DNA from: CADCTB01 sp963768975
GTDB taxonomy: Bacteria; Actinomycetota; Acidimicrobiia; Acidimicrobiales; AC-14
NCBI GenBank assembly: GCA_963768975.1
Contig: CAVYKB010000014.1
Coordinates: 1-64,000, forward strand
Direction of reading: 5' to 3'
DNA length: 64,000 nt
Within the stretch, counting starts at the first letter, position 1. Every line of letters begins with the position of its first letter. The notes under the pieces are model-generated. The model was given only the letters and a program-made list of their open reading frames with translations. It made no database searches and had not been told where the DNA came from. Shown in pieces: positions 16,127 to 24,009 of the stretch. Position numbers and translations under genes: made by a program.

Positions 16127-17599
16127 GTGAAAGTCGTCGTCGTGGGCGCCGGCCTGGGTGGGCTGTCGGCCGCCTGCCACCTGGTCGGGCGGGGCCACGA
16201 CGTGGAGATCCTGGAGCGGGCCGACGTGCCCGGGGGCCGGGCCGGCCTCTGGGACACCGCCGGCTACCGGTTCGACACCGGCCCCAGCGTGCTGACCATG
16301 CGGGGCATCCTGGCCGCCGCGTTCAACGCCGCCGGCGCCGAGATGGAGAGCCACCTCAAGCTCAAGCCGGTCGACCCCATGTACCGGGCGTGCTTCGCCG
16401 ACGGCTCGGCCATCCACGTGCGCCACGGCCGGGAGGCGATGGTCGAAGAGATCAGGGAGACCGCCGGCGCCGCCGAGGCCGCCGGCTTCGTGCGCTTCTG
16501 CGAATACCTCACCGACCTCTACAAGCTCGAGCTGCCCAACTTCATCGACCGCAATTTCGACAACGTCCTCGACATCGCCAAGCCGCCGTGGCCGCTTTTC
16601 AGCCTGGTGAGGATGGGCGGGCTGCGCCGGATGTCGAACGTGGTCGGCGGCTTCTTCAACGACCCCCGCCTCCAGAAACTGTTCTCGTTCCAGGCCATGT
16701 ACGCCGGCCTGTCGCCCTTCGAGGCCCTGGCCATCTACTGCGTCATCACCTACATGGACACCGTGGAGGGCGTGTACTTCCCCGAGGGTGGCATGCACGC
16801 CATCCCCCGGGCCCTGGCCGAGGTGGCCGAGAAGGCGGGGGCGTCGTTCCGCTACAACACCACGGTCGACGGGGTGGTGCGGACCACCGACCACCGGGTC
16901 ACCGGTGTAAGGCTGGAGGGCGGCGAGGTGGTGACGGCCGACGCCGTCGTCCTGAACCCGGACCTGCCCGTGGCCTACCGGGAGCTGCTGCCCGGGGTGC
17001 CCATGCCCCGGGTCGCCCGCAAGGGCAACTACTCGCCGTCGTGCGCGGTGTGGCTGGCCGGCGTCAAGGGCATACTTCCCGCCGGCGCCACCCACCACAA
17101 CATCCACTTCGGTGCCGAGTGGAAGGGGGCGTTCGACGCCCTCCTGGAGCAGGGTGTCCTCATGCCCGACCCCTCCATGCTGGTCACCAGCCCCACCGCC
17201 AGCGACCCCTCCCTCGCACCCGACGGCCGCATCCAGCTGTACGTGCTGGAGCCGACGCCCAACCTCGATGGCAAGGTCAACTGGACCAGCGAGCGCGCCG
17301 GCCTTCGGGAGCGGCTCATCGCCAGGGTGGCGTCATTGGGGTACCCCACCGTCGATGTCGACGTCGAGCGGTTCGTCGACCCCACGGACTGGGAGCGCCA
17401 GGGCATGGAGCGCGGCACGCCGTTCGCCCTGGCCCACAATTTCTTCCAGACCGGGCCGTTCCGGCCCAACAACGTCACCAAGAACGCGCCTGGCGTGGTT
17501 TTCGTCGGTTCCGGCACCGTGCCCGGCGTGGGCGTGCCCATGGTCCTGCTGTCCGGCCGTCTGGCCGCCGACCGGGTGGACGAGCTGGCCCGCCAGTGA
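16127..17599 (+). CDS. crtI: Phytoene desaturase CrtI
   Basis: FAD-dependent desaturase that turns phytoene into lycopene (or a less desaturated intermediate). The 490-residue protein begins with the dinucleotide-binding motif 'VVVVGAGLGGLSAACHL' and 'GGRAG', and ends with the CrtI signature 'GVVFVGSGTVPGVGVPMVLL', where the FAD ribityl chain binds. The GTG at 16127 is used because it puts the FAD motif at the N-terminus; an earlier GTG at 16100 lies inside the palindromic element. Its stop overlaps the crtB start (GTGA). Confidence 0.96.
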   Translation: MKVVVVGAGLGGLSAACHLVGRGHDVEILERADVPGGRAGLWDTAGYRFDTGPSVLTMRGILAAAFNAAGAEMESHLKLKPVDPMYRACFADGSAIHVRHGREAMVEEIRETAGAAEAAGFVRFCEYLTDLYKLELPNFIDRNFDNVLDIAKPPWPLFSLVRMGGLRRMSNVVGGFFNDPRLQKLFSFQAMYAGLSPFEALAIYCVITYMDTVEGVYFPEGGMHAIPRALAEVAEKAGASFRYNTTVDGVVRTTDHRVTGVRLEGGEVVTADAVVLNPDLPVAYRELLPGVPMPRVARKGNYSPSCAVWLAGVKGILPAGATHHNIHFGAEWKGAFDALLEQGVLMPDPSMLVTSPTASDPSLAPDGRIQLYVLEPTPNLDGKVNWTSERAGLRERLIARVASLGYPTVDVDVERFVDPTDWERQGMERGTPFALAHNFFQTGPFRPNNVTKNAPGVVFVGSGTVPGVGVPMVLLSGRLAADRVDELARQ

Positions 17600-18441
17600 T
17601 CACCCTCGAGCAGTCGTACGCCCGCTGCAAGCAGCTCAACCGCCGCTATGGCACGACGTACTACTGGTCGACCCACCTGCTGCCGGTGGTCAAGCGCCAC
17701 CACGTCCACGCGCTCTACGGGTTCTGCCGGTACGCCGACGACATCGTCGACGACTTGGGTTCCAGCGCCACGACCGTCGAGCGGGAGGCCGCCCTGGCCG
17801 ACTTCGGCGACCGGTTCTTCGTCGAGCTGGAGCGGGGCACGTCCGACGACCCGGTGCTCAAGGCCGTCGTGCACACGGTGAAGGCCTTCGACATCGACCC
17901 GGACTGCTTCCGGCGGTTCCTGCGGTCGATGGCCATGGACTTCACCGTCGAGACCTACGAGACCTTCGACGACCTGCTCGACTACATGGATGGCTCGGCG
18001 GCCGTCATAGGCGAGATGATGGTGCCCATCCTGGAGCCGCTCGAGCCCGAGGCGTTCGAGCACGCCCGGGAGCTGGGCAACGCCTTCCAGCTGTCGAACT
18101 TCTGGCGGGACGTGAACGAGGATCTCGACCGCGGCCGGGTCTACCTTCCCCAGGAGGACCTGCGGAAGTTCGGCGCCGACCCGTGGCTGCGCCGGGTGAC
18201 GCCCGAGTGGCGGGAGCTGATGGCCTTCGAGATCGCCCGGACCCGGGAGATCTACGCCTCGGCCGACCTGGGCATCCCGATGCTGCCGCCGGCGTCGGCC
18301 CGCTGCATCCGGGGTGCCCGCATGCTGTACTCCGGCATCCTGACCGAGATCGAGAAGGCCGGCTACGACGTGTTCACCGCCCGGGTGCGCGTCCCGACCT
18401 GGAAGAAGCTGGCGGTCGCCTTCCGCATGCTGAGTCCCTGA
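17596..18441 (+). CDS. crtB: Phytoene synthase CrtB
   Basis: Condenses two geranylgeranyl diphosphates to phytoene, the committed step to carotenoids. The 281-residue protein has both Asp-rich motifs of squalene/phytoene synthases: 'CRYADDIVDDLG' near residue 50 and 'NFWRDVNEDLDRGRVYLP' near 170. The GTG start overlaps the crtI stop by 4 bp, so the two are translationally coupled. Cyclase genes are not in this operon but 5 kb away at 23.3-23.9 kb. Confidence 0.96.
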   Translation: MITLEQSYARCKQLNRRYGTTYYWSTHLLPVVKRHHVHALYGFCRYADDIVDDLGSSATTVEREAALADFGDRFFVELERGTSDDPVLKAVVHTVKAFDIDPDCFRRFLRSMAMDFTVETYETFDDLLDYMDGSAAVIGEMMVPILEPLEPEAFEHARELGNAFQLSNFWRDVNEDLDRGRVYLPQEDLRKFGADPWLRRVTPEWRELMAFEIARTREIYASADLGIPMLPPASARCIRGARMLYSGILTEIEKAGYDVFTARVRVPTWKKLAVAFRMLSP

Positions 18442-18442
18442 A

Positions 18443-18474
18443 GAGTCAGAGCCCCTGAGAGTCAGTGGCCCTGA
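18443..18474 (+). repeat. Tandem 16-bp repeat downstream of crtB
   Basis: GAGTCAGAGCCCCTGA is followed directly by GAGTCAGTGGCCCTGA (14 of 16 identical). A shortened third unit, GAGTCCCTGA, ends on the crtB stop at 18432-18441. The GTG start of the next gene lies within the last unit. It resembles the small duplication seen at 14.1 kb. Confidence 0.55.
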
Positions 18475-19217
18475 AACGCCTCAAGATCCTCCTTCTCGTC
18501 GACCTGCTCCTCCTGTCAGGAGGGCTGTTCCTGGTCGCCGGTCGCTACTGGTCCTCTGACACCGACCTCCAGGAGGCCCTGGCCCGCTTCCGGGCCGCCG
18601 AAGCGCCGGTCGACGCCATCCCCGGCCTGCCCGCCCCGGGGGTGTACCGGTACGCCACGACCGGCGGCGAGTGGGTCTCCCTGTTCGACACCTACCGGGC
18701 CTACAGCCGCGAAACGATGCGGATCGTCACCCGCCACGGCTGCGGGGTGCGGGAGGAGCAGTTCTTCGTCACCCAGCACCTGGAGTACTACGACCGGTGC
18801 GGCTCCGAGCTGGTCGCCTACGGCACCGATATCGCCTACTGGTGGACCCACGGCACCCAGGACTTCCTGTGCCAGGGGGGCACGTTCGACATGGCCGGCA
18901 TGCGCCCCGGCGCCCGGGTGGAGTGGGACTGCGGCGACGAGGACACCAAGGCCCACCAGATCACCGAGTACATCGGCGACGAGACGGTGGTCGTCGAGGG
19001 CGTGCCCCTGCCCGCCCGCCACGTTCGCTGGACGACCTTGTTCTCCGGGGCCACCATCGGCGGGGCGCTGGTCGACGACTGGTTTGACCCGTCCACCGGC
19101 CTGCTCCTCAAGGAGACCCGCGACATCGCCCTGCAGGTCGGCTCCCAGTTCGTCGGCCGGCTGGACTACACCGACAAGTCGGCCTACACGCTCCTGGCGG
19201 TGACGCCGGCCCGGTAG
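18465..19217 (+). CDS. Membrane-anchored hypothetical protein
   Basis: A 250-residue protein I do not recognise. Residues about 5-27 form one hydrophobic helix ('ILLLVDLLLLSGGLFLVAG') that could be a signal anchor; the rest looks extracytoplasmic and contains four Cys that could form disulphides ('HGCGV', 'DRCGS', 'FLCQGG', 'WDCGD'). The pattern 'PGVYRYATTGGEWVSL' recalls the 'PGTYRYDTAG' of the lipoprotein at 25.9 kb, so both may belong to a secreted beta-sheet family. It starts 23 bp after crtB and ends 10 bp from a convergent gene. Confidence 0.7.
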   Translation: MALKRLKILLLVDLLLLSGGLFLVAGRYWSSDTDLQEALARFRAAEAPVDAIPGLPAPGVYRYATTGGEWVSLFDTYRAYSRETMRIVTRHGCGVREEQFFVTQHLEYYDRCGSELVAYGTDIAYWWTHGTQDFLCQGGTFDMAGMRPGARVEWDCGDEDTKAHQITEYIGDETVVVEGVPLPARHVRWTTLFSGATIGGALVDDWFDPSTGLLLKETRDIALQVGSQFVGRLDYTDKSAYTLLAVTPAR

Positions 19218-19227
19218 GGACGCCCGC

Positions 19228-20517
19228 TCAGGCGACCCCGATCCTCCCGATCGCGTTGCCGTTCGTCCCGCTGGTGAACCACATGTTCCCGTCCGGCCCG
19301 GCGGTGATCCTCATGGGCGACGGCGCCGAGAAAATGGTCATCGTCCCGTCAAGGGCCAGCCGAATGATGGTGTTGCGGGCGCCCTGGGTGAGCCAGATGG
19401 CACCGTCGGGTGCTTCGGCAATGCCGTTGAAGGACATGTCACGCCCGGGGATGGTGAACTCGGTCACCCGTCCGGCCACGTCCCGGCGACCGACCCGACC
19501 GGCCTCGGGGTTCGACCCGGCGTACCAGAGGTTGCCGGCGCGGTCGACGGTGAGGGCCCACACCCCGGTGAGGTCACCGACGGCGACGGGGCTGGTGGTG
19601 CCGCTCGGGCTCATGCGCCAGAGGGCTCCGTCGAAACCGGTGAACCACAGGTTCCCGTCCCGACCGGCGACGATCTGGCCCGGAGTTTGGGTCCCGGCGG
19701 CGAACTCGGTCACCTGGCCGGCCAGGTCGACGCGGGCCACCTTGCCGGCGTTCCACTCGGTGAACCACACGGCACCGTCCGGCCCGGTCGTGACGCCGTG
19801 CAGCGGGTAGCCGAATGCCGTGGGGATGGCATATTCCGTCACCGTACCGGCCGGGGTGATCCGCGCCACCTTGTTGCCCGAAACCTCCGTGAACCAGAGG
19901 TTCCGGTCCGGGCCGACGGTGATGGCGGTCGGCTGGCTGCCCCTGGTCGGTGTGGGGAACTCGGTGATCGCTCCCTGGGGGGAGATGCGGCCCACCACGT
20001 CACGATTGCTCTCGGTGAACCAGAGGTTCCCGTCGGGACCGGACACGATGCCCAGCGGCTGGCTGCCCGGCGTCGGGAGCGGGAACAGCGTTACGCGGGG
20101 ACTCGGCGGCGGGACGCTCACCGGAGGCAGGGTGAACGGGGTGGTAGGGAGCGGGAGCGGCACGGAGCTGGATGTGGTCGACTTCGCCACCGTCGTGGTG
20201 GGTGACGCCGGCAATGAGGTGACCTGGCGCGGCGCCGCTGTGGTTGTCGGCCCGCCCAGGGGTTGGAGCGGCGCAATCGTGGTCGTGGGCTCGTCAACCA
20301 CCGTCGGCGGCGTGGCCTCGACGAGCGGCTCGGAGGTGCCGGCGGTCACGGCCAAGGCAACGACGGAAGGTACGCCGTCACGAAATGCAAGGGGCATCAG
20401 GAGGGCGACGGCGACGGTCACGATGCTGGCCGTGCGCACGGGCACTCGAGGGCCGCCCGCGGAGACAGGGTCCCTCTCGATTGTCGGTTCGATCGTCGCG
20501 TTGCCGCCGGTCCCCAT
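19228..20517 (-). CDS. Secreted Vgb-like beta-propeller protein
   Basis: A 429-residue protein with an N-terminal hydrophobic segment (about residues 23-44), a Thr/Pro-rich linker of about 100 residues, and a C-terminal propeller. The propeller is built from repeated units of the type 'GPDGNLWFTE' ... 'VGRISPQG.ITEF', typical of virginiamycin B lyase (Vgb) and streptogramin-lyase-like proteins. At least six units are visible. Most such proteins are not shown to degrade antibiotics, so I name only the fold. The ATG at 20517 is chosen to include the signal region. Confidence 0.8.
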   Translation of the reverse strand: MGTGGNATIEPTIERDPVSAGGPRVPVRTASIVTVAVALLMPLAFRDGVPSVVALAVTAGTSEPLVEATPPTVVDEPTTTIAPLQPLGGPTTTAAPRQVTSLPASPTTTVAKSTTSSSVPLPLPTTPFTLPPVSVPPPSPRVTLFPLPTPGSQPLGIVSGPDGNLWFTESNRDVVGRISPQGAITEFPTPTRGSQPTAITVGPDRNLWFTEVSGNKVARITPAGTVTEYAIPTAFGYPLHGVTTGPDGAVWFTEWNAGKVARVDLAGQVTEFAAGTQTPGQIVAGRDGNLWFTGFDGALWRMSPSGTTSPVAVGDLTGVWALTVDRAGNLWYAGSNPEAGRVGRRDVAGRVTEFTIPGRDMSFNGIAEAPDGAIWLTQGARNTIIRLALDGTMTIFSAPSPMRITAGPDGNMWFTSGTNGNAIGRIGVA

Positions 20518-20560
20518 GGCGCGCCTATCGGCACAGCGGTCGTCGACCTTGAGGACGGAC

Positions 20561-20701
20561 TCAGCTGCCGAAGCCTGCGGGCAATAACCGGCTGCCGTGG
20601 ATGGCGTCGTGGGTGTTGTTGAGGTCTCCGCCCTGCCCGTAGATGTCCCAGGTCGTGGGGATGAACTGCATCGGACCCTGGGCGCCGGCGTTGCCAAGCA
20701 A
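20561..20701 (-). pseudogene. Decayed lytic transglycosylase fragment
   Basis: About 45 codons on the minus strand read 'LLGNAGAQGPMQFIPTTWD' then 'IYGQGGDLNNTHDAI' before a stop, matching the C-terminal half of an SLT-type lytic transglycosylase domain ('GPMQFIPSTW...GGDINNPHDAI'). The conserved ending is missing and no upstream catalytic Glu region is in frame, so this is a gene remnant. It lies between the Vgb-like gene and a small open frame. Confidence 0.6.
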
Positions 20702-20727
20702 CGAGGCGCGGTGCTCAGCCGGTCGGA

Positions 20728-20934
20728 CTAGGCGGCGCTGGCGCTGGCCGACGGCCAGGCGTCGACCACCGAGGTGACGGGGACGAACCGGTCCTCACCG
20801 CAGGCGAAGATCCAGAGGGTCATGCCCCGGGCCGAGACCAGGCTGACGTCGTCCAAACGGGAACCGTCGGCGAGCGCCAGGCTCACGCTCGATCCCTCGA
20901 ACCTGCGTAGCTCTCGACGCTTCTCGATGGTCAT
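20728..20934 (-). CDS. Small hypothetical protein
   Basis: A 68-residue protein starting at ATG with AAAGGGGA upstream. It is predicted mostly beta: 'GSSVSLALADGSRLDDVSL' followed by 'GMTLWIFACGEDRFVPV'. It has no signal or membrane helix. I do not recognise the family; a small barrel is possible. It sits alone between a decayed lytic transglycosylase and the vapBC pair. Confidence 0.5.
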   Translation of the reverse strand: MTIEKRRELRRFEGSSVSLALADGSRLDDVSLVSARGMTLWIFACGEDRFVPVTSVVDAWPSASASAA

Positions 20935-21002
20935 CGCCGTTCCCCTTTCGCCGGTTGTGCTCTGGCTAGAGCATCGGCATCCGGGGCCTGATACTGGAGC
21001 GC

Positions 21003-21455
21003 TTACGGCAGACTGCCCGGTGGTGAGAGCCACAGGCACTGCTGGCCGGAGACCGATGCGATGAGCTCGTAATCATGGTCGTAGTGCAGGAGAGGCAACC
21101 CGGCGCTCTCGGCCGAGGCCGCGATCAGCAAGTCGATGGGTGGAACGCCTCGATGCTGACCAACGCCGCCGAGCGCGGTCTGCACCTGTCGCGCCCGGCG
21201 GAACTGCCCTTCCCCGGTCGGTACCGTCGGAAGAAGGGCGAGGAGGTCCGCTTGGCTGGCGAATGCCGCCGAGTTCCGAGCACTCCGGAGCAGCTCGAAG
21301 ACGATCGGTTCGCAGGTCGCCACGAGATCCGCCTGCACCGCCTTGTTGAACCATTCGGCGAGGTCAGGGCGGCTCTTCGTGCGGACCTTGCTCCATACCG
21401 TGCTGTCGACAAGGTGACGCTGCGAGAAGGGCGGAGGGGCGTCGGAGCCCTTCAC
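21003..21455 (-). CDS. vapC: VapC-type PIN-domain toxin
   Basis: A 150-residue PIN-domain ribonuclease, the toxin of a type II pair. Acidic active-site positions are visible in 'LVDSTVWSKV' near residue 15, 'EPIVFELLR' near 49, 'PPIDLLIAASAE' near 105 and 'YDHDYELIA' near 124. Its GTG start overlaps the antitoxin stop (GTGA), ensuring coupled synthesis. Typical targets of VapC are tRNAs or rRNA; the target here is unknown. Confidence 0.88.
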   Translation of the reverse strand: MKGSDAPPPFSQRHLVDSTVWSKVRTKSRPDLAEWFNKAVQADLVATCEPIVFELLRSARNSAAFASQADLLALLPTVPTGEGQFRRARQVQTALGGVGQHRGVPPIDLLIAASAESAGLPLLHYDHDYELIASVSGQQCLWLSPPGSLP

Positions 21456-21649
21456 CCGAGGCGGTCGGCCCGGCCGATGGCGATGTTCTCGTCAGTGACG
21501 TCGAATTCCCTTACGTCGAAGGATCGGAGACGTGCTTGACGGGCCACCTCTTCGAGGGCCCGGTTGACGGTTTCTGTGAGGCCTTTCGTGCCGAGTGCAT
21601 CCCGGGCTGCGGCGAGTGACGCATCATCGATGTTGACAGTGGTGCGCAT
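21452..21649 (-). CDS. vapB: VapB-type ribbon-helix-helix antitoxin
   Basis: A 65-residue antitoxin. The N-terminus 'MRTTVNIDDASLAAA' is a ribbon-helix-helix DNA-binding fold, followed by 'GLTETVNRALEEVA' and a C-terminal tail that should bind the toxin. AAGGAG lies a few bases before the ATG at 21649 (a GTG one codon earlier is too close). It is expected to repress its own operon. Confidence 0.88.
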   Translation of the reverse strand: MRTTVNIDDASLAAARDALGTKGLTETVNRALEEVARQARLRSFDVREFDVTDENIAIGRADRLG

Positions 21650-21681
21650 CACGCTCCTTACACGGCATCACATGCCGGCTC

Positions 21682-22677
21682 TCAAGATATCACTTGCTGT
21701 TCGAATGACGCCGGCACCCGCCGGCCTTTCCACTCGACGGTGCGGCCGGTGCGGGCCCGGTACCAGCTGTCGACGGCGACGCCGGCCAGCACGACCCGGG
21801 CCAGGGGCGCCAGCACGCCGTAGGCCGGGTTCTGGCCCGCCACCAGGCGGCCGCCGGCGCTGACCATCACGCCGGCCCACGGCCGGCGGGATGCCACCGG
21901 CGCCAGCAGCCAGGCCAGATGGCGACCGAGGCGGGGGTGCAGCGACGCCGAGTTCTTGGTCAGGCCGGCGCGGATCGCCGGCCAGCCGTCGTACATGCGG
22001 GCGGTCATCAGCGCCGGCGCCAGCCGGGCGTCGTGGCCGCCGAGGACGAGGGCCAGGTCCCGGTCGTCGATCACCGAGCCCCGCACCGCCGGGTGGCCGT
22101 GGCCGCCGACGGCGTCGTAGTGGTCGCGACGGACGAGGAAGCACTGGCCGCTGGCGAACCCGGGCGGGAACCCCTCCTGCGTTAGGGCCAGCCCCAGCTC
22201 CGGTAGCAGCAGCCGCTCCCAGAACGTCCGGCACTCGAGGCCGCCGACGACGCTGGTGGAGGTCGACCGGGTGGCGGCGGCCATCGTCGCCAGCGCGCCG
22301 GCCGCCAGCACCACGTCGGCGTCGACGAACGCGAGCCACTCGGTGCGGGCGCCGCCGGCGCCGGCCAGGCATGCACGGGGCTTGCCCAGCCAGCCGGCCG
22401 GCGGGTCGCCGTCGAGCCGGACGACCGACGCGCCGGCGCCGGCCGCCACCGCACCGGTCCCGTCCGAGGACCCGTCGTCGACGACCACCACCTCAGTGGC
22501 CTGGCCGGCGACCGCGCCGACGCATGCGGCCACGACTGCGGCCTCGTTCCGGGCGGGGATGACAACCCGCACGTCGAGCGCCGGCGCCGCCGGGTCGGGC
22601 CCGAGGAACCGCCGGGCAGCCAGCCCCATGCGGGCCAGCCCGGCCACCGAGGCCGCGGTGGCGGGCGACACCCTCAC
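21682..22677 (-). CDS. Family 2 glycosyltransferase (CrtQ-like)
   Basis: A GT-A fold glycosyltransferase of 331 residues. 'VRVVIPARNEAAVVAACV' near residue 36 opens the domain, 'VVVDDGSSDGTG' binds the nucleotide sugar, and 'FVDADVVL' is the DxD metal site. The block 'GWLGKPRACLAGA' is characteristic of glycosyltransferases near carotenoid and hopanoid genes. A hydrophobic segment lies near the C-terminus. It is divergent from the CDP-alcohol transferase gene and close to crtYc/crtYd, so a carotenoid or lipid acceptor is plausible but unproven. Confidence 0.82.
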   Translation of the reverse strand: MRVSPATAASVAGLARMGLAARRFLGPDPAAPALDVRVVIPARNEAAVVAACVGAVAGQATEVVVVDDGSSDGTGAVAAGAGASVVRLDGDPPAGWLGKPRACLAGAGGARTEWLAFVDADVVLAAGALATMAAATRSTSTSVVGGLECRTFWERLLLPELGLALTQEGFPPGFASGQCFLVRRDHYDAVGGHGHPAVRGSVIDDRDLALVLGGHDARLAPALMTARMYDGWPAIRAGLTKNSASLHPRLGRHLAWLLAPVASRRPWAGVMVSAGGRLVAGQNPAYGVLAPLARVVLAGVAVDSWYRARTGRTVEWKGRRVPASFEQQVIS

Positions 22678-22699
22678 CTATGAGGTGTACTTGCAGCCG

Positions 22700-23359
22700 A
22701 TGGATGGCGACGAGCACGTCCGGGACTGGGCGGCCCTGCACGCCACCGAGCCGCCCGCCGGCTTCGTCGGCGGCTGGCTCAAGGCCGCCGCGGCCGTGGC
22801 CAGGCCTTTGGCCAGGGCGGGCGTGTCCCCGAACATGGTCACCGTCGCCGCCCTGGTCATGGCCCTCGCCGCCGTCCCCCTGGCCGCCATCGACGGCTGG
22901 ACCGGCCCCGCCGCCGCCTGCCTGGCCGTGACGCTCTCCGGCCTGCTCGACTCCCTCGACGGCGCGGTGGCCGTCCAGGCCGGCCGCACCACCAAGGTGG
23001 GCTTCCTCCTCGACTCCGCCCTCGACCGGATCGCGGATGCCGCCTTCCCCGCAGCGCTGGCGCTCGCCGCCGGCACCGGCGAGTGGCTGGCAGTCGGGGC
23101 GGTCGCCGCCGCCTGGTGGCTGGAGTACGTCCGGTCGAGAGGCAGCCTCGCCGGCGTGACCGGCAAGCCCCTCATCACCCCCGGAGAGCGGCCCACCCGC
23201 ATCATCCTGACCGCCGTGGGTCTGGCGCTGCCCATGCTGGCCACGGCCGCCCTGTGGGCCCACGTCGTCATCGTCGGCGGATCAGCGGTCCTGTTGTTCG
23301 CCGACTCGCTTCGTCGTCTGGGTGGCGCAGAGCCCACCGCTCCCACAGAAGCATCGTGA
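22700..23359 (+). CDS. CDP-alcohol phosphatidyltransferase family protein
   Basis: An integral membrane phospholipid-synthesis enzyme of about 219 residues. The family motif DGx2ARx8Gx3Dx3D is present as 'SLDGAVAVQAGRTTKVG' plus 'FLLDSALD', with one change: the Arg of 'AR' is Val here, which may alter catalysis or lipid choice. 'AGVSPNMVTVAAL' precedes it, as usual. The ATG at 22700 is preferred; a GTG at 22685 is possible. The last 92 bp overlap the 3' end of the convergent crtYd. Confidence 0.82.
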   Translation: MDGDEHVRDWAALHATEPPAGFVGGWLKAAAAVARPLARAGVSPNMVTVAALVMALAAVPLAAIDGWTGPAAACLAVTLSGLLDSLDGAVAVQAGRTTKVGFLLDSALDRIADAAFPAALALAAGTGEWLAVGAVAAAWWLEYVRSRGSLAGVTGKPLITPGERPTRIILTAVGLALPMLATAALWAHVVIVGGSAVLLFADSLRRLGGAEPTAPTEAS

Positions 23360-23621
23360 GGGTGATGAGGGCGAATCCGAACAGGTAGTCCTCCACCGGA
23401 ATGTCCCAGGGGAACCGGATGCCGCTGTTCTCGGCCTCGTTGTACAGGACGATCGGCGCCGACAGCTTGGTCAGCCAGCCGTCGACCAGGACCATGAAGA
23501 AGAGAATGATGGCCCAGGAGACGTAGAACGTCAGCTTCCGGAACAGGCCGGTCTTGAACCAGGCCAGCTCGACCGCGATCACCAGGAGCACGGCGACGAT
23601 GGATGCCCACGTGTACTCCAT
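23268..23621 (-). CDS. crtYd: Lycopene cyclase subunit CrtYd
   Basis: One half of the heterodimeric lycopene cyclase of actinobacteria. The 117-residue protein has three membrane helices and the cyclase motif 'IPVEDYLFGFALITL'. The ATG start overlaps the crtYc stop by one base (TGATG), so the two subunits are made together. Whether they form beta or epsilon rings cannot be read directly. The C-terminal 30 residues are encoded in DNA shared with the convergent gene. Confidence 0.92.
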   Translation of the reverse strand: MEYTWASIVAVLLVIAVELAWFKTGLFRKLTFYVSWAIILFFMVLVDGWLTKLSAPIVLYNEAENSGIRFPWDIPVEDYLFGFALITLTMLLWERWALRHPDDEASRRTTGPLIRRR

Positions 23622-23941
23622 CAGTCGCGGTTCAGAACCCGACGCACGGCTTCCAGGGTCAGCAGGGAGCAAATGGGGATGACGAGGAAGAAACTCAGCT
23701 CCTCCACCGGGAGGTCGAAGGGCAGTTCCCATCCGGTCACGTACTGCGGGTTGAAGTCCCAGTGGTCGCGGGCGATGGCGATCACGTCCCAGAGAAGGAA
23801 AAGCAACACGGGGATGCCCATGGCCGCCACCAGCCGGCGGGGCCGGCGCCAGACCCGGGCCCCGAAGAGAAACTCCAGGGGCAGGGTGATCAGCAGGCAC
23901 AGGCCCATGAGGATCAGGTACTGGAAGCGGTCGGCGTCCAC
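23621..23941 (-). CDS. crtYc: Lycopene cyclase subunit CrtYc
   Basis: The partner half-cyclase, 106 residues with three membrane helices and the motif 'LPVEELSFFLVIPICSLL', matching the PxE(E/D)xxFF signature. It cyclises lycopene made by CrtI, encoded 6 kb upstream. The GTG start lies 68 bp from the divergent dxs start, so a shared regulatory region may link cyclisation with precursor supply. Confidence 0.92.
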   Translation of the reverse strand: MDADRFQYLILMGLCLLITLPLEFLFGARVWRRPRRLVAAMGIPVLLFLLWDVIAIARDHWDFNPQYVTGWELPFDLPVEELSFFLVIPICSLLTLEAVRRVLNRD

Positions 23942-24009
23942 AGGCGCACACCGTAGTTGCGGTGCCGATTACTGGAAGTGGCGCCTCGGGGGTAGCGTTG
24001 ACCATCGGA

